This document shows positions 13,725 to 25,560 of a stretch of 64,000 bases of DNA, piece by piece. Every line of letters starts with the position of its first letter. The first letter of the stretch is position 1. A model generated the notes under the pieces. The model was not told the origin of the DNA, ran no database searches, and saw only the letters and a program-made list of their open reading frames with translations. Position numbers and translations under genes: made by a program. This DNA is from Trogon surrucura (lineage: Eukaryota; Chordata; Aves; Trogoniformes; Trogonidae), in contig CM036617.1 of NCBI GenBank assembly GCA_020746105.1, positions 146,525,578 through 146,589,577 on the forward strand. The letters run 5' to 3'.

Positions 13725-14650
13725 TCTTTTTTTTCTTTGGAGATGTAACCAATAGCAAACAGGTTTCCTCCTTTTCCCTTTGTAATCTAAATCCCAATTT
13801 TGTGCCCGTAATACTATCCCTGCCTAGCGCAGCAGCTCACTGCTTACAAGAGCACAGAAGGAAAAGTCCTTTTTTTCCTTGAATGTGCATATTCCTGGTG
13901 GAGCTTAAAAACTTCCATAAATCAATAAAGTAATTGCTGCATAATGACCTATTGTTGGTGAGCGTGCCCAGAATGATGTCATTGGGGGGTAATGGAGCTA
14001 CTGAATCAAAAAAATGGCAGCTGTTTCCAATTTATTTGAGAGTCAGTTGGACAGAAAATTAAATAAACACATAGACAAGCAGGACAAGGGCAAGTCCTTG
14101 CATTATTCTTATGATAGTTTTAATTCAATCGCAGAAGTCAGCAGGCAGCTGATATTGTGGCCCAGAGTTTCAGTAATTGCCTGTCTCCTATCTCAGTCAG
14201 ACTGCACATGCTCATTTCATCATTTTAAGCTTTTGTGACTCGGGTTAAAAAAAAAGAGAGACCAATGAAACAAAGATGAAACTTAGTCCTTTTTTCTCCC
14301 ACCCTCCCTGCTCCCTTCACAGCATAGCAGGCTATCCAGGAGACGTATTAATAGAGAGAAATTTTCATTTTTTCCTCCATCCGCCTCTGTGGGGCCTCTA
14401 CCCTCCTTTCCCTAAGATACGAAGTTTTCTTTTTTTTAAATCACTCGTATGTCCTTTGGGAAGCCCCCTAAAGTTTCATATTCGCTGGGGAGAAAAAAAA
14501 ATGCCACCCAGCTTCACACTCTCTTCTCCACTGTGAATAACAGCTTTGATGTACTCCTTTGAAGTTACTGGCTCGAGGCTGCATTAGGAAAGCATCAAAT
14601 GCAGCCTGAGCGCTGTGCGTGGAAGCCGATAGCGTCGTGTTTGCACGCCG
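13725..14650. promoter_or_regulatory. Candidate conserved non-coding element cluster
   Basis: This repeat-free block is dense in homeodomain-like and bHLH-like words: AAATCAATAAAGTAATTG near 13918, GGCAGCTG near 14015, TTAATTCAATCG near 14120, and CAGCTGATATTG near 14147. Several short CpG-containing words (GTGAGCGTG, AGCGTCGTG) survive in it. Open frames cross it on both strands (14014-14238, 14276-14536 and 14468-14902 minus), but none shows a known domain or a consistent codon pattern. A developmental enhancer cluster is an inference by eye; conservation was not tested. Confidence 0.3.
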
Positions 14651-16570
14651 GACTTGGGGGCAACTCACATGCTCGTGGCAGCTGAATGAGTGCGGGGGAA
14701 CACGGCAGCAGGTCTCCATCCCAGCATACTCTTTTTCTTTTTGCAGACCCTCTTCCCATTTCCCGCTCCCAATGCACTGAGAACACACCGTCATCCTTGA
14801 TATTTCCCAGTTCTCACAGCTTCTTGTGATACCCTTGCACCCTTTAAGAGTCCTGCTATGGGTAGTAGCGGTGCAACACCGCATCTGACTCCAGTCAGAC
14901 ACAGGGAAAGTTTGGGTTTTGTTCTCTGTTTGCTACTTCAGGGCAACATGGCTCGAAATCCTTCTTCAACTGCTGTTGGACACTGAAAGGAGTTTGGGTC
15001 ACTGATCTGATATTTGACTCATGGTAAGAAGTAAAATGTTTATTCCTTAGTATCTGGACTCTTAATAAGATGGTCTTCACATTTTTAAACAAAATGTGGG
15101 TTTTAAAAAATCCTCCCCTTTCTTAACTTACAGATGGAGAGTGTGTGTGTGTGTGCGCGCGCGTGTGTTTCCTGCGTCTGCAGAACCAGACTCAGTGAAG
15201 TCGATCTTGTCTCCAGGATGGAGAAATGCTTTTCCATATTTGTCATCACAGATCTCTTCAGATCAGACATCTCTTTGATCATTTTAACTGTGTTTTATAT
15301 GCTTCATAATTTCCTTGCTGAGTACCTTATGTTACATGTTACTTTATAAATCAATAAATAATAGCAATAATTAAAAGGGTGTTCTGTAGTAGGGAGCTAG
15401 ATGAAAAAATAGGTTATTCCATTAACCTTTTACCTCTGGAGACAGGAATTTCAAATTTGTGTTAGGTCGCAAGAGCAAATCAGTTGGTCTCTTGTGAACT
15501 TTAATCCACGTCACTAACCACTGCATCGCTTCTCACAGTCTCTCCTGATTGACAGCTTTAGTCTGGAAGAATAACAGATCTTTTGGAGCTTGTAAGACTG
15601 AGATGAAATGGCAACACCAGCACCTACGCCTACTGTGCCATGTTCTGCACAGAACCATTTGTGAAAAAAAACATAACTTCCAATGCCTGTTACCCCACGT
15701 ACAGCCTGAATAAGTTAATCTAATATTTAATTATCAAAATTGGAACCTGTCAAAGCAAGAAGTAACTTGTGCAAGTAGGAAGGGTTGAGGATTTTTTCAG
15801 TCCTGTCCTATAAAGTAGCTCTCAGAGAATACAAAAAGTTTATCAAAAGAAAATTAAGAAGAAGCTGGTGATGGTGTGTCATCGTATACCCAAGTGTAGG
15901 CAACATATGTGTTAGTGAAGAGCTGTCTATTCCATCAAAGATCAGACTGATTACATGAACTAGAAAACAGACCTTTAGATTATTATTACTCTCATCTCCT
16001 TCATTTCCACTTCTGCCTTCCTCCATTGGTTATTGATGCAACTCTGCTGTCTCTACTTCAAGGAGGTCTGAATGGCCAAATGAGTTGTAAAGGAAGTAAG
16101 CACTGCACATGCACAATCAGGATGTTACAGTACAGTGGCATTTTCTTGTGCATTACTCTGAGAGCAGGAAAGCAAATTATTAAGCAGAATCTCAGTTTCA
16201 AAATGGAAGCTCATCTCAAAAATAAAAGGTAGCATCAATTTTGAAAGGATGGTCTTTATGCTAGAAAATCTGCATTCGTGCCATCTGCTTGCTTGTTTTA
16301 GACAAAAAGAATTGAAAAGGTGTAATTTTTCTATTATTTATGCAAATTGAAAGCAATAAGGGCTTGAATTATGTGATTTCATTAAAAAATGGAAGGATTC
16401 TAAAAATTTTGAAGATGTTAAAAACTGTAATTTTTGACCAAGACGTTTCAGCCACTTCTAATTGGAACAGTACTTGTCAACTGTCATTCTCTTGCTGTTT
16501 CTCAACTCTTTGTCCACTAAAATGCTTTGGATTCCTGTTCTGTGTTGTAGATGAGATTATTTTGGTTGAG
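14651..16570. other. Unique non-coding sequence with a GT/GC tract
   Basis: No gene or transposable element was recognised. It contains the alternating purine-pyrimidine tract at 15141-15168. It ends at the left target-site copy (16566-16570) of the LTR that follows. Confidence 0.5.
15141..15168. repeat. (GT)n-(GC)n-(GT)n alternating tract
   Basis: Twenty-eight bases of strict purine-pyrimidine alternation: eight GT-type steps, then a run of CpG/GpC steps, then GT again. Such sequence favours Z-DNA under supercoiling. The CpG core inside a TG repeat is unusual in otherwise CpG-poor DNA. Confidence 0.9.
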
Positions 16571-17322
16571 TGTTAAGGGTTAGGGCTGGGATGGCCACTG
16601 AGCAGTGGCAGATGCTCTCTCTCCCAGATGAGAAGGGAAAGGGAATGAAGTAGGGAGACTTATGGACTGGAAAAGAAAGCTAAACCAGCTTTAATAAAAC
16701 AATAATAGTACTGATAAGGGAATAATGAAAATAATTAAATACATGCCAATATGTACCAAACCAGTATCAAAGCCAACTCCTCTTCCCGATAACAATCCCC
16801 ACTGATGCTGCAGAGCAGGCAGCACTGGGGAAGCCTCAGGCTCAGTGACAGAGGGGAACCAGATACAGGAGCTGGATTCAGGAACTCAGGATTGGGATCA
16901 AAGGCAAAAGTCTTCCTTGGACACTGGCCATTGAAGAAGAGGGCTTAACCTCCACATTACACTGAATATGACATATGTGGAATGGAATACTCTTACTGGT
17001 CACCTGTCACACCTGTAACTCACCAGAGATGCAACTTTTTACTTCCTTGTGACTATTTTTACCTCCCAGAACCTGCAGTGTGACACACAAGATCTAGCAG
17101 TGACCTTGGTCAGTATAGGAATAAGTGCCAGCAAGAGCCTTTCTGCAATACCAATCCCTGGCAGTAACTGTAAACATCAGGTGTTATCACTGCCAGTAGC
17201 AGACACCGCCTGCAAAAGCATGCTGCTGACTTCAGAAAGCACAGCCTCTTAGAAGAGACTGAGCTGAAAATTAAAATCACTGAACAGAATTGGCTCTATT
17301 TAGCTCAAACCAGGACACTGAG
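16566..17322 (-). repeat. Target-site duplication pair of the ERVL-like LTR
   Basis: TTGAG (16566-16570) and CTGAG (17318-17322) lie immediately outside the TG...CA ends of the LTR and match at four of five bases. A 5-bp duplication is the size expected for ERVL-class integration. The single mismatch fits an old insertion. Confidence 0.6.
16571..17317 (-). mobile_element. Solo LTR, ERVL-like endogenous retrovirus
   Basis: A 747-bp element begins with TG and ends with CA. Read on the minus strand it opens with TGTCCTGGTTTGAGC, an opening I recognise from avian ERVL-type LTRs. It carries a poly(A)-signal variant ATTAAA (plus-strand 16690-16695 read in reverse) about 120 bases before its end. 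Plus-strand landmarks are CTAAACCAGC near 16681 and GCATGCTGCTGACTTCAGAAA near 17217. No gag, pol or env sequence adjoins it, so it is a solo LTR left by recombination between the two LTRs of a provirus. Family assignment is from memory of the consensus and should be checked against a repeat library. It has no coding capacity. Confidence 0.8.
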
Positions 17323-20290
17323 TAAAGATCCTTCTAGTATGTCAGGCAGTCATCTGTTAAAATAATATCTTCATTTACCTGGATTTTATCAGCTATATGT
17401 ATGAGTCATTACACATGGTCCTTCCCAAGCTTTAAAAATTTGTATGAAGTTTCTTTTTCCTGAATTCCTGGAATTATCTGGGTTTTTCACTGAGAAGTGC
17501 TTTAAGAAATGCAATAGGTAAAAATATTTATGGTAGAGCCCCGTGAAACACTTTAGTATTCAAGCAACTGCCTTCTTCCTTCTGTCTGAAGGTCTCATAC
17601 TCACCTACCAAATACAAGTTGCAGAGTCAAGTCCAATTATAATTATTTCATGTATTTGCAGGTCATAAAAAGGGAAAGGGACAGTGTTTATCTTGACACT
17701 TGCAAAAGACACTCCAGAGTGGACTAAGCATTTTTGTGTATGCTATTCCTGTTGCCAGGATCTCACAACTGCTCCTTGGTGTATACCAGTACGTTCTGCA
17801 TTGCAAACTGTGTTGTATCCGGACAGAATTATGCTTTGGTTTGAAAGTGGAAAATTAGTGAAATTTTTGTCAGTACAATGCCTTTAGTGACTTAACTGAG
17901 GAATGTTTCATGTGGATTGGGATGGATATATCAAGAAAGAACATTGGTTTAGGTACATGCAACTGTTTGGAAGGATTCAAGCAATTACTATAAAATTTAA
18001 GGTTCAAAAGGAATAGCACAAGTATCCAAAAAATGTTCTTCTGCAGGATTATTATAAACTAGGAACATGTAGTTCCTATTCTGGAAGTATGACAATGGCC
18101 TGGGGAGGCCTTCCAAGGACAGCATTTTATATTTTACGTTGTTGGCCCTCCTACCAACAGACACCAATCTTCATAGACTTAGTAGAAAAAATCAATTAAA
18201 ATAGAATCTGTATGTTTCAGTTCTCAGCATCAAAGCACTGCCTGGAATAAGAATACAAAGCTGCTTATGATGGGAGGGAAGTCTGAGGATGTAGTAGGAA
18301 GTTTAAGTAAGGGCTAGCAAGGATGTGGAAGGAGAAGGAAATACTGAGATTCAAATACAGAAGTTGATAGAAGAGAGTAATTTTTAGGAGTAGGAAAAGA
18401 AGCGTGACTATGAAGTGTGCCTGTTATGCCTCCACAAAAAGTTGTTTTTCTAAGAAACCAGTCTCAGTTTGCAAAAATTCAGTATTCGCATTCTGTTACC
18501 CAGAACAGTTTATATGAGACAAACATTTCTTAAAGGAGAAAGACTTTTTCAGAAGAACATTTTGCACCATTCCTTAAGATGCTAGATAACACTGAGATTT
18601 CTCTGGCAAATGGTTTCATAAGTGGGCTTTATCAAATTATGTTTTGTCTACAGTTATTGTGTTGTGCCGTGCTTTGTGATCTGTGTGGCTGCAGAAGGAT
18701 ACATCTACCACTTTGGTTCAGAGGTCAAATTTCATTCATATGTCCGTAAGTCATCAAGACTGAGACCAAATCATTAAATAGGCTTTAGAAACCAACTGGA
18801 GGTGACAAAAGTCAGCTGAAGGTTACAGGAGAACAGACTTAGCATAGCTAGTCACGTAGATAATGTAGGCAATACCTTGTCCTTTCTGGAGAAAGTCTGG
18901 TGCTGTTTTCATTTTCAGCTTCAGTTACAACAGTGAAGTTACTGGTCATAACCCAGGCTGGAGACAGGTGATGCATGAGTCTCCCAGGGGTTGATCTCAG
19001 GCCTTCACCCTCAAGCCAGTTCGTGGATACCTGACCTCCAGGCTTGGTAGAGAGTCAAATCTTCCCTGTGGCTTCAGACCCTCCAGTGAGCGGGGGACTA
19101 AATACCTCCAGTAAAGACATTATTTTGTAGCTCTTCAGAGAACTTTCCTTTCTGAGCAGAGCGGCTCCATTCTTGTGTAGATGCAGCTCTGTTCTATGCC
19201 ACCATCCAAGCTCTGTTGTCAAGCCCTAAGGATGACGGGAACTTACTGATGACTTCTTTCATACGTATTTTGGACAGAAAGGGGCAACTGGAAATGGAGC
19301 AGTAATGAAAAATAGTCTGGTGGGTGTGGTTCCCTTTAAAGAGTACTCTGACAGAAGTAGAAACTGTTTCCCATAGTGGTAGTGGGTCCTTTGCTGGCTT
19401 TTGTCAGGCACGTAGGTGTGTAGATGGTAGCTGTAATATTTTTCAGCATTTTTCAACATTTTCCAAGGCTTCTTAAGCTTTGCAATAGGGCTTACTTTCA
19501 GCCATACACAGTGGGACAGACAATACGTTTTGTTTGCAGCTAGAATTTTCTTTCCCAATTACCTCCACGTGTGTTCAGCTGACTGAATGAGTGAAGCACA
19601 TAGATAGCTTTTCACAACAGTTGCTGCGTGGCTCTGTCACATTGGTTTTTCAGTCTAGGTTGATTAGCCAGTTCTTTGTGTGAAATAGGTCCATTGCCTC
19701 GATTGCAGAACAGTGCGAGGTTCATTTTGTCTCCTTTCTGCAACTCTGCAGTGCTGTAGGTGTTGATCCCGGATCGAGTGGTGAAATTCAGGGTGTTTTT
19801 TATCCCAGCAGACTTCTCTGTACGTAAGGTTTATTTACTGCAGTTTATCTGCGAACTTTTCTTTTTACCATGGCTGCTTATTTTCATTCCAGGTTAAAAA
19901 TATATACATTAAAACCAAATTTTCTCTTTAGTTTAAAATTATAAATCCTGCATGTGAGATTTCCCATTTGTTTGTCAGCCTTGCCAACATTTTGCTAAAG
20001 AACTTGTGAAAAGCAAGTGAGCGCTGTTTTGCATAAAGACCGGCCCGCTTGCAGGGTGTGACTCTTCAACCAAAGCTGCTCATGCAACTTTTTAACAGTA
20101 GCTTCATTTTCAGCTAAACCTGAAGCTGGAAGAAAAGGCACTCCTTCAGGAAGGTGAGGTAGCAACTGGCAGATCTACTGGACATTTTTACAGTACCAGT
20201 GCAGAAAAGACATCTCAACATCATCAATTTTTATGATACTACTAAGTGCTGGAAGTAAAGGCACAGACCTGTGCTGGTGCTGGGGATCTT
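17323..20290. other. Unique non-coding sequence, no gene recognised
   Basis: No transposable element or gene signature was found. The open frames (17684-17887 plus, 19259-19558 minus) are short and unrecognised. The part at 19985-20140 has the compact, CpG-retaining look of possible conserved sequence (CGGCCCGCTTGCAGGG near 20041), which is speculative. Confidence 0.5.
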
Positions 20291-20347
20291 CACAGAATGA
20301 CAGAATTGTTGAGGCTGGAAAAGACTTCTGAAATCATCAAGTCCAGC
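20291..20347 (-). mobile_element. CR1 LINE 3'-end fragment
   Basis: CACAGAATGACAGAATTG followed by GAGGCTGGAAAAGACTTC and ATCATCAAGTCCAGCC is the complement of a CR1 3' end with its tail. The similarity fades after about 20347. Confidence 0.8.
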
Positions 20348-20961
20348 CTATGACTCATCTTCTCTCCTTGTTCCTCTCTACAGCTCCATTTAGAGCCTCT
20401 GCCTGGCAGTCCTTACCCCAACCCTAGAGCAGAAGTGGCAGTGAGAAGATGTCTAGGACTTCCTTCTGTCATGCCCTCCCGCTGGGTTTGAGTTATCTAT
20501 GTACGCCCACATCCACAAATGCTACCCAGCTTTCTTCCTTCCACCCTATGACAAATACATGCAGCAGCTCTGCTCTGCTCCAGCACATTCAGGAATAGAG
20601 GAAGCAGCACTGAGGCTGGAGAGGGGGAATGGGAAGTGTTTCCTTCAGCTTCTCCTCTCTCCCCCTCTTTCTTGGAGATGAAAGGCTCAGCAGGCAGCAC
20701 TCTCCCAATCTCCAGAAGGAATGAGAGGAGAGACAAGGAGGCAGAGCAGCACACAGGGATATTTTTATAGTTATTGTAGTTTTGCCGCTGATGTGGTTGG
20801 ACATGTCAATTTTGCATCATGTGTACTCAGTTTATTGGCCATTACCATTAATGAGATGGAAAAAAGCTACAAGAGACCATCATCCATTTCAGCCAAAACC
20901 TAGGAACTTCCACACACATTAAGGAGAAGTAGAAATGGGCGTGAAGTGCAGGACGACATGA
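20348..20961. other. Unique sequence between two CR1 fragments
   Basis: No gene was recognised. A purine/pyrimidine-skewed stretch at 20580-20745 gives overlapping frames on both strands (20497-20754 minus, 20499-20681 plus), which argues against coding. Confidence 0.45.
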
Positions 20962-21180
20962 AGGAATCACAGAATCACACAGAATCACATAAAAATTGAG
21001 ATTGAAACGGACTTCTGGAGGTCATCTTTTTCACTGCACAAACAAGGTCATCTAGAGCTGGTTGCCCAGGACCTTGTCCAGTTGACTTTTGAATTTGTTC
21101 GAGGATAGAAACTCTGCAACTGCCCTGGGCAACCTGTGCCAGTGCTCAGTCACCCTCACAGTAAACAAGTTAAAAAACAA
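20962..21180 (-). mobile_element. CR1 LINE 3' fragment with ORF2 terminus
   Basis: It starts with three tail-like copies of AATCACA(C)AG on the plus strand, followed by the inverted CR1 3' end. On the minus strand the frame gives [19 protein letters not shown] and then FKSQLDKVLG, which is the end of CR1 ORF2. The 5' end is lost at about 21180. Substitutions relative to the copy at 6385 show that it is an older or different subfamily. Confidence 0.92.
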
Positions 21181-24100
21181 CTCAGGACCATCTTTACTTT
21201 CCCATGCTCCTGGGGAACCAAAGTGCCATGGTCGTAGCATCACCAGGGGTGTTGGGAGAGGCTGCTTGGGTAAAAGGGTACTGAGACAAAGTCTGCTGCT
21301 GATAACAAGGAGCCAAGAATCTAAAGATTTTGTAAGGACATTAGAGAATATGTCAAGCTAGAAGCAAGCCCTTGAGACCTCTAATCTGACAGAAGGACTC
21401 TGAAGCATCTGAGTTCTTGACTCAGACCCGAGCTAGGAACTGGTGAGAAGTGTCTGGGTAGCTTTCTGCAGTTTAGTACCATTTTCTTCCAGGTATATAT
21501 GTGTCTGGGGAAATAGCTTCCCAATCGTTTATGCATACTCAATTGGAAAGCCTGGCAAGCAAACATTCAGCACAGTAATTGCATGCAGCTAGAAAGCAAT
21601 TGGAATGGGAACAGGACCTATTCACTGGTTTTAGCAGACATTTCCTATAGGTCCTCAGTTTGGGATTTTTCATTTCCTTTCTTGTTGTGTGTGTTCTGTG
21701 ACTTCTTAGGATCACAGCATCTGTTCCATTAGCGTAAGGAGGTTATACCTAAAAAATTTACTGAGCAAGTAAAGACCTGTAATCAAGATATAGCCAAGAC
21801 AAGGAAAGTTTTAAAAACTGATACCAAGTTATCTTTATGTATAACTATGATGAACTCTAGTACACCATTTAAAACCTTTAGTTATGTGTTAAAAATAGTT
21901 AGATTTCCTTGAAAAAAAACCACTTAAGGAGTAATACTCTGTGTAGTCACCCAACATATGATGCATCATCCTGAAGTTTTGAAAACTCTTTGGTTGAAAT
22001 TTTAACAGTTCTGCTCAAGAAATGCTAAACAGCGAATACTCTTTCCAGAAATACCATCCACTGTAAACCTGTCAGACTATTACTTAGCTATTAACCTTTC
22101 TCAGTGACATTATAGTAGTGCTGTTTAAAAGAATGCTGAATATCAGAAACATTTCACTAATACATAACAGATGGATACCATATCCAGAAATATTTGTGCT
22201 GTAAACCAAAGCGCTTAGCAGTTTTACACTAAGAGGTCAGAGATGGGCAGGAAACAGTTTTCCCATCCCACAAGAATTTTAGTTTTCATATTTTCCTACT
22301 CTGATGAGTATACAGAATATTAAAGAACCTGGAGTTTCTCAGAGTAAACAAAGTTTATTTTTTCTAAGTTTTTATTTGTTTGTTTTTTAATCCGTACCCA
22401 TTGCACACTTAGCTAACTTATCCTCCATGCACACTACATATTTGTTATTTAATACATTTTCCTCGGGTGCAAACATCCTGCCCTGAGAGGGCTTCAGGTT
22501 CGGTAGTCAGTAGATTTTCTTCCTCATCTCTGTCTCCTTGACTAAAAACTATTTTCATACTAGGTTAAAAGAGTAAAAGTAAGTCTTATAGCAAAACTGT
22601 GACCTAAGTGAAATACAGATTCCATATGTCACATACCTTTTATAACTCTCCATATGTGAGAATAACTGATTTTTCCATCCTGTTTACATGGCTGATTTCA
22701 CTGTTGGACTTGGTCCTGGGTGTAACCTTTATTTTTAAATAAATGAAGTTTGGGAAAACTTAGAGTTGCTTATTTCCAACCAGTTATAAGCATGGGGAGG
22801 GAGGGCACTTGCATTTGGAAAATCTTTGTGAAGATGTCCTTTTATTTCATCTTCTGTAATAGTTATACCTGTGGCTTTAGCTGGCAATCATGTTTCTATA
22901 AAAGGATGAAACATATTTCAAACAATGTCTTAGTTCAAAATAGTTGGGCAGTTCTTGTAAAATGTAACTGTATCTGAAAACAGTACACTGTGTCTTCCAT
23001 TTAAGAACTAGTAGACACCCTGCTAAAAGATTATGTCATTGAGCCTGAAGATTTGGATGCAACGGAAAACAAACTATTATCATGTGTATATCTGTAATAC
23101 GAGAAAGTAGTACATTTTATGATTTATTTTTAATAACTATGAAGCAATATGTTTTCAGAAAATTTTGATTTTGTGGATTGGAAGCAGAAACCTTGTGTTC
23201 AAAAAATGTTTCAGCCTTCTATTACAAGAATTTGATGTAGCCAAGATGTTTTAGCAGTGATTTCCTACCACCAGCAGTTTGTGCTGAGTGTCTTTCCTGA
23301 CTGACAAATACGTGTAGGAATAATGCATTGCCTTGAAATTTTGGGTGTGTTTTTTGTGAATTACCGTGAAAATTTCCAGTCCAGATTTCTGACCAGGGTT
23401 TTTAATTAATTAGAGTATGAGTTCATGTAAATTTTGGTCTTTCTAAAAGAACTGTGTCTCTTCTATGCCTGTTGTTCATGAGGTGTAAGTCCTACTTCGT
23501 GAGCATTGAAATGATGAAGCAAGAGGTGGTGTAACTTTTCTGTTAATTAAAAGCTTTAAATCCACATGGGTATCTTTATAAATGTATGTACACATTTACA
23601 TAGATATATGTTTTATTTCATTTGTACCTTCTATATTTTGATTCAAGAATCATGAGATATAGTTGTATAGCCTATATTATTCAATTAGTCTAGTTTTCCT
23701 CAATAATCCTACAATGCACCAATTCACATTAAACCATTTCACATTTTTGTGTAACTGGCTTGCCTCTGTTAAGTATTTACTACTTGTGCTGTTAATTAGT
23801 TGTACGGATGTATTCTGGTTAATGTCATTCCCTAAACACCTTGTTTTCAACTTCTTTTTTTTTTTCAAAATACAAATTCTTTTCAGTGTCAAGAAACACT
23901 GAAAATTAGCACAGAGACTGTTCAGCATTTTAAGCTAACACTAACCCTGGATACATTATTTCAATAGCTGAAAAAAAAATAATTAGAATTTAGGTTTTTT
24001 TTTTTTTAATTTGAAATTTGTCCTGTTCTTTAAATCTCTAAATTCAAAAATTTCTTTGAACTAGCCTCGGCAAAATTTTTAGGAAGTCTACAGTACTACA

Positions 24101-24419
24101 GTAGCTTTTTTGCCCGGGAGAAAAATCTGTTTACAGACATTACTTTCCTACCACCACCCTGCAACATAGAGAATTTCTTCTGATGCCATTTAAAATTAAT
24201 TTAAAATAGGTTTTATTTCCTCAAATTATCTTACCTCAGTAACGACTGTTTTACAGAGTCAGCCTACTGAGAAAAGCAATGGTACCACCTTGAAGCTGAA
24301 TAGCTATTCCCTAGTAGATGTTGTTGGTTTTTTTTAAATATTATTTTAATTTTTATTAAGAGATGCATACTTGTATTTCATAATAAAAGCACCGCAGGCA
24401 GAAGTACTTAATTTGCTTT

Positions 24420-24790
24420 GATGTGCTTTAATCGGCTTGGTTCCTGTGTCCACATGAGCTGGTGGTACGGGGTCACTGTTCCACAGTAACAGCCAGACAA
24501 CACACATTTGGACCATAAGTTTGTAGGGACATGCTCCAGGTTTATCATGACTCGGAAGACAGCTCTTATCAAAATTGTACCTGATCTCTGTTAGCTGTCA
24601 GATATTCCTACTGCGGGAAGCTTCCATTTCGTTTTGTCAATGCTTATGACGTCTTCCAGCGTTTCTGCGTGGGAGCTTTATGTGTGAGTGGGAAATGTGC
24701 TGTTCATGTAAAAACATTCTCAGCAATCTCTACGTTTTACTAGCAAATTGTGGGTGTATTTTCTGCAGCTCCACAAAGTTGTTGTCCTGC
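24420..24790. promoter_or_regulatory. Candidate conserved non-coding element
   Basis: Repeat-free sequence with dispersed CpGs, a CRE-like core TGACGTC (near 24648) and a balanced inverted motif GTCACTGTTCCACAGTAAC near 24471. No domain-bearing frame is present. A regulatory role is inference from texture. Confidence 0.22.
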
Positions 24791-25264
24791 GGCTCATTGG
24801 TCTTCTGCCTTACCTTGCTCAGGTATCTTATATACTGTATCATAATAGAAATACCTCTGTATCATATTTTCCCCTCTTACTGCACCCAAGTGTGTTCACC
24901 TCTGACATCTCCAAATCCCTTCAAGTGTGAGTTCCTCAGCCCCGAGGCTGCCTCCCTTGCCTCTGCTCCTGCAGTTGGGGCAGTCACCTCACCTCCCACT
25001 CTGTTGTCCCCAGAGCTCACCCTTCCCTGAGCACTTCTCTTTTCCCACAAAAGACTTTTCTCTTTATCCGTTACTTTTCAGCATGGGGAGAACAGCACAC
25101 GATGGCCGGTGGGAGATAAATGGTTGTATATGATTGTGCCCTCAATGTTTTTCAGAAAGTTGCTTGTCTGTAGCTGATTGTGTCGTTTCCTTCCTTGATT
25201 TTCCCCCTAGCTTTCTGTTAAGATACAAGTATGCATTTGTACAGGGAAGTTTTACAATTATTTT

Positions 25265-25560
25265 CCCTACTTCCCTAGCAAAACATTAACAAAATGTTAA
25301 CGCAGCGTGATCCATAAAATTGCCAGTAGTTGCAGGCTTTTAATCTGATGTTGTAACAGATATCGGTCCTGCCAATTCTAGCTAATTTGCACGTTGCATG
25401 TTTCCAGTATTTATGAGCACAAGGAATGCTGTGCCATGCTTTTCTATCCCAACGGATAAGGCCTCGCGCTAAATCCATGTTGAAACACATGTCTGTGTGC
25501 TGTATCGTAATTGAATTGCTCGGAGAGATTTTAGCTGTTCCCGGCCAGCCTTGTTACCTA
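25265..25560. promoter_or_regulatory. Candidate conserved non-coding element
   Basis: The block has the texture of vertebrate conserved elements: paired ACATTAACAAAATGTTAAC at about 25284, CTAATTTGCACGTTGCATG near 25381 with octamer/E-box-like words, and GTAATTGAATTGCTCGG near 25507. CpGs such as AACGCAGCG and CCTCGCGCTAA persist in AT-rich surroundings. No recognisable protein is encoded. Confidence 0.3.

Noticed and set aside
14468-14902. Minus-strand 144-codon frame
   Set aside because: Cys-rich by composition but no ordered Cys/His pattern; it crosses the conserved-looking block, where open frames occur on both strands.
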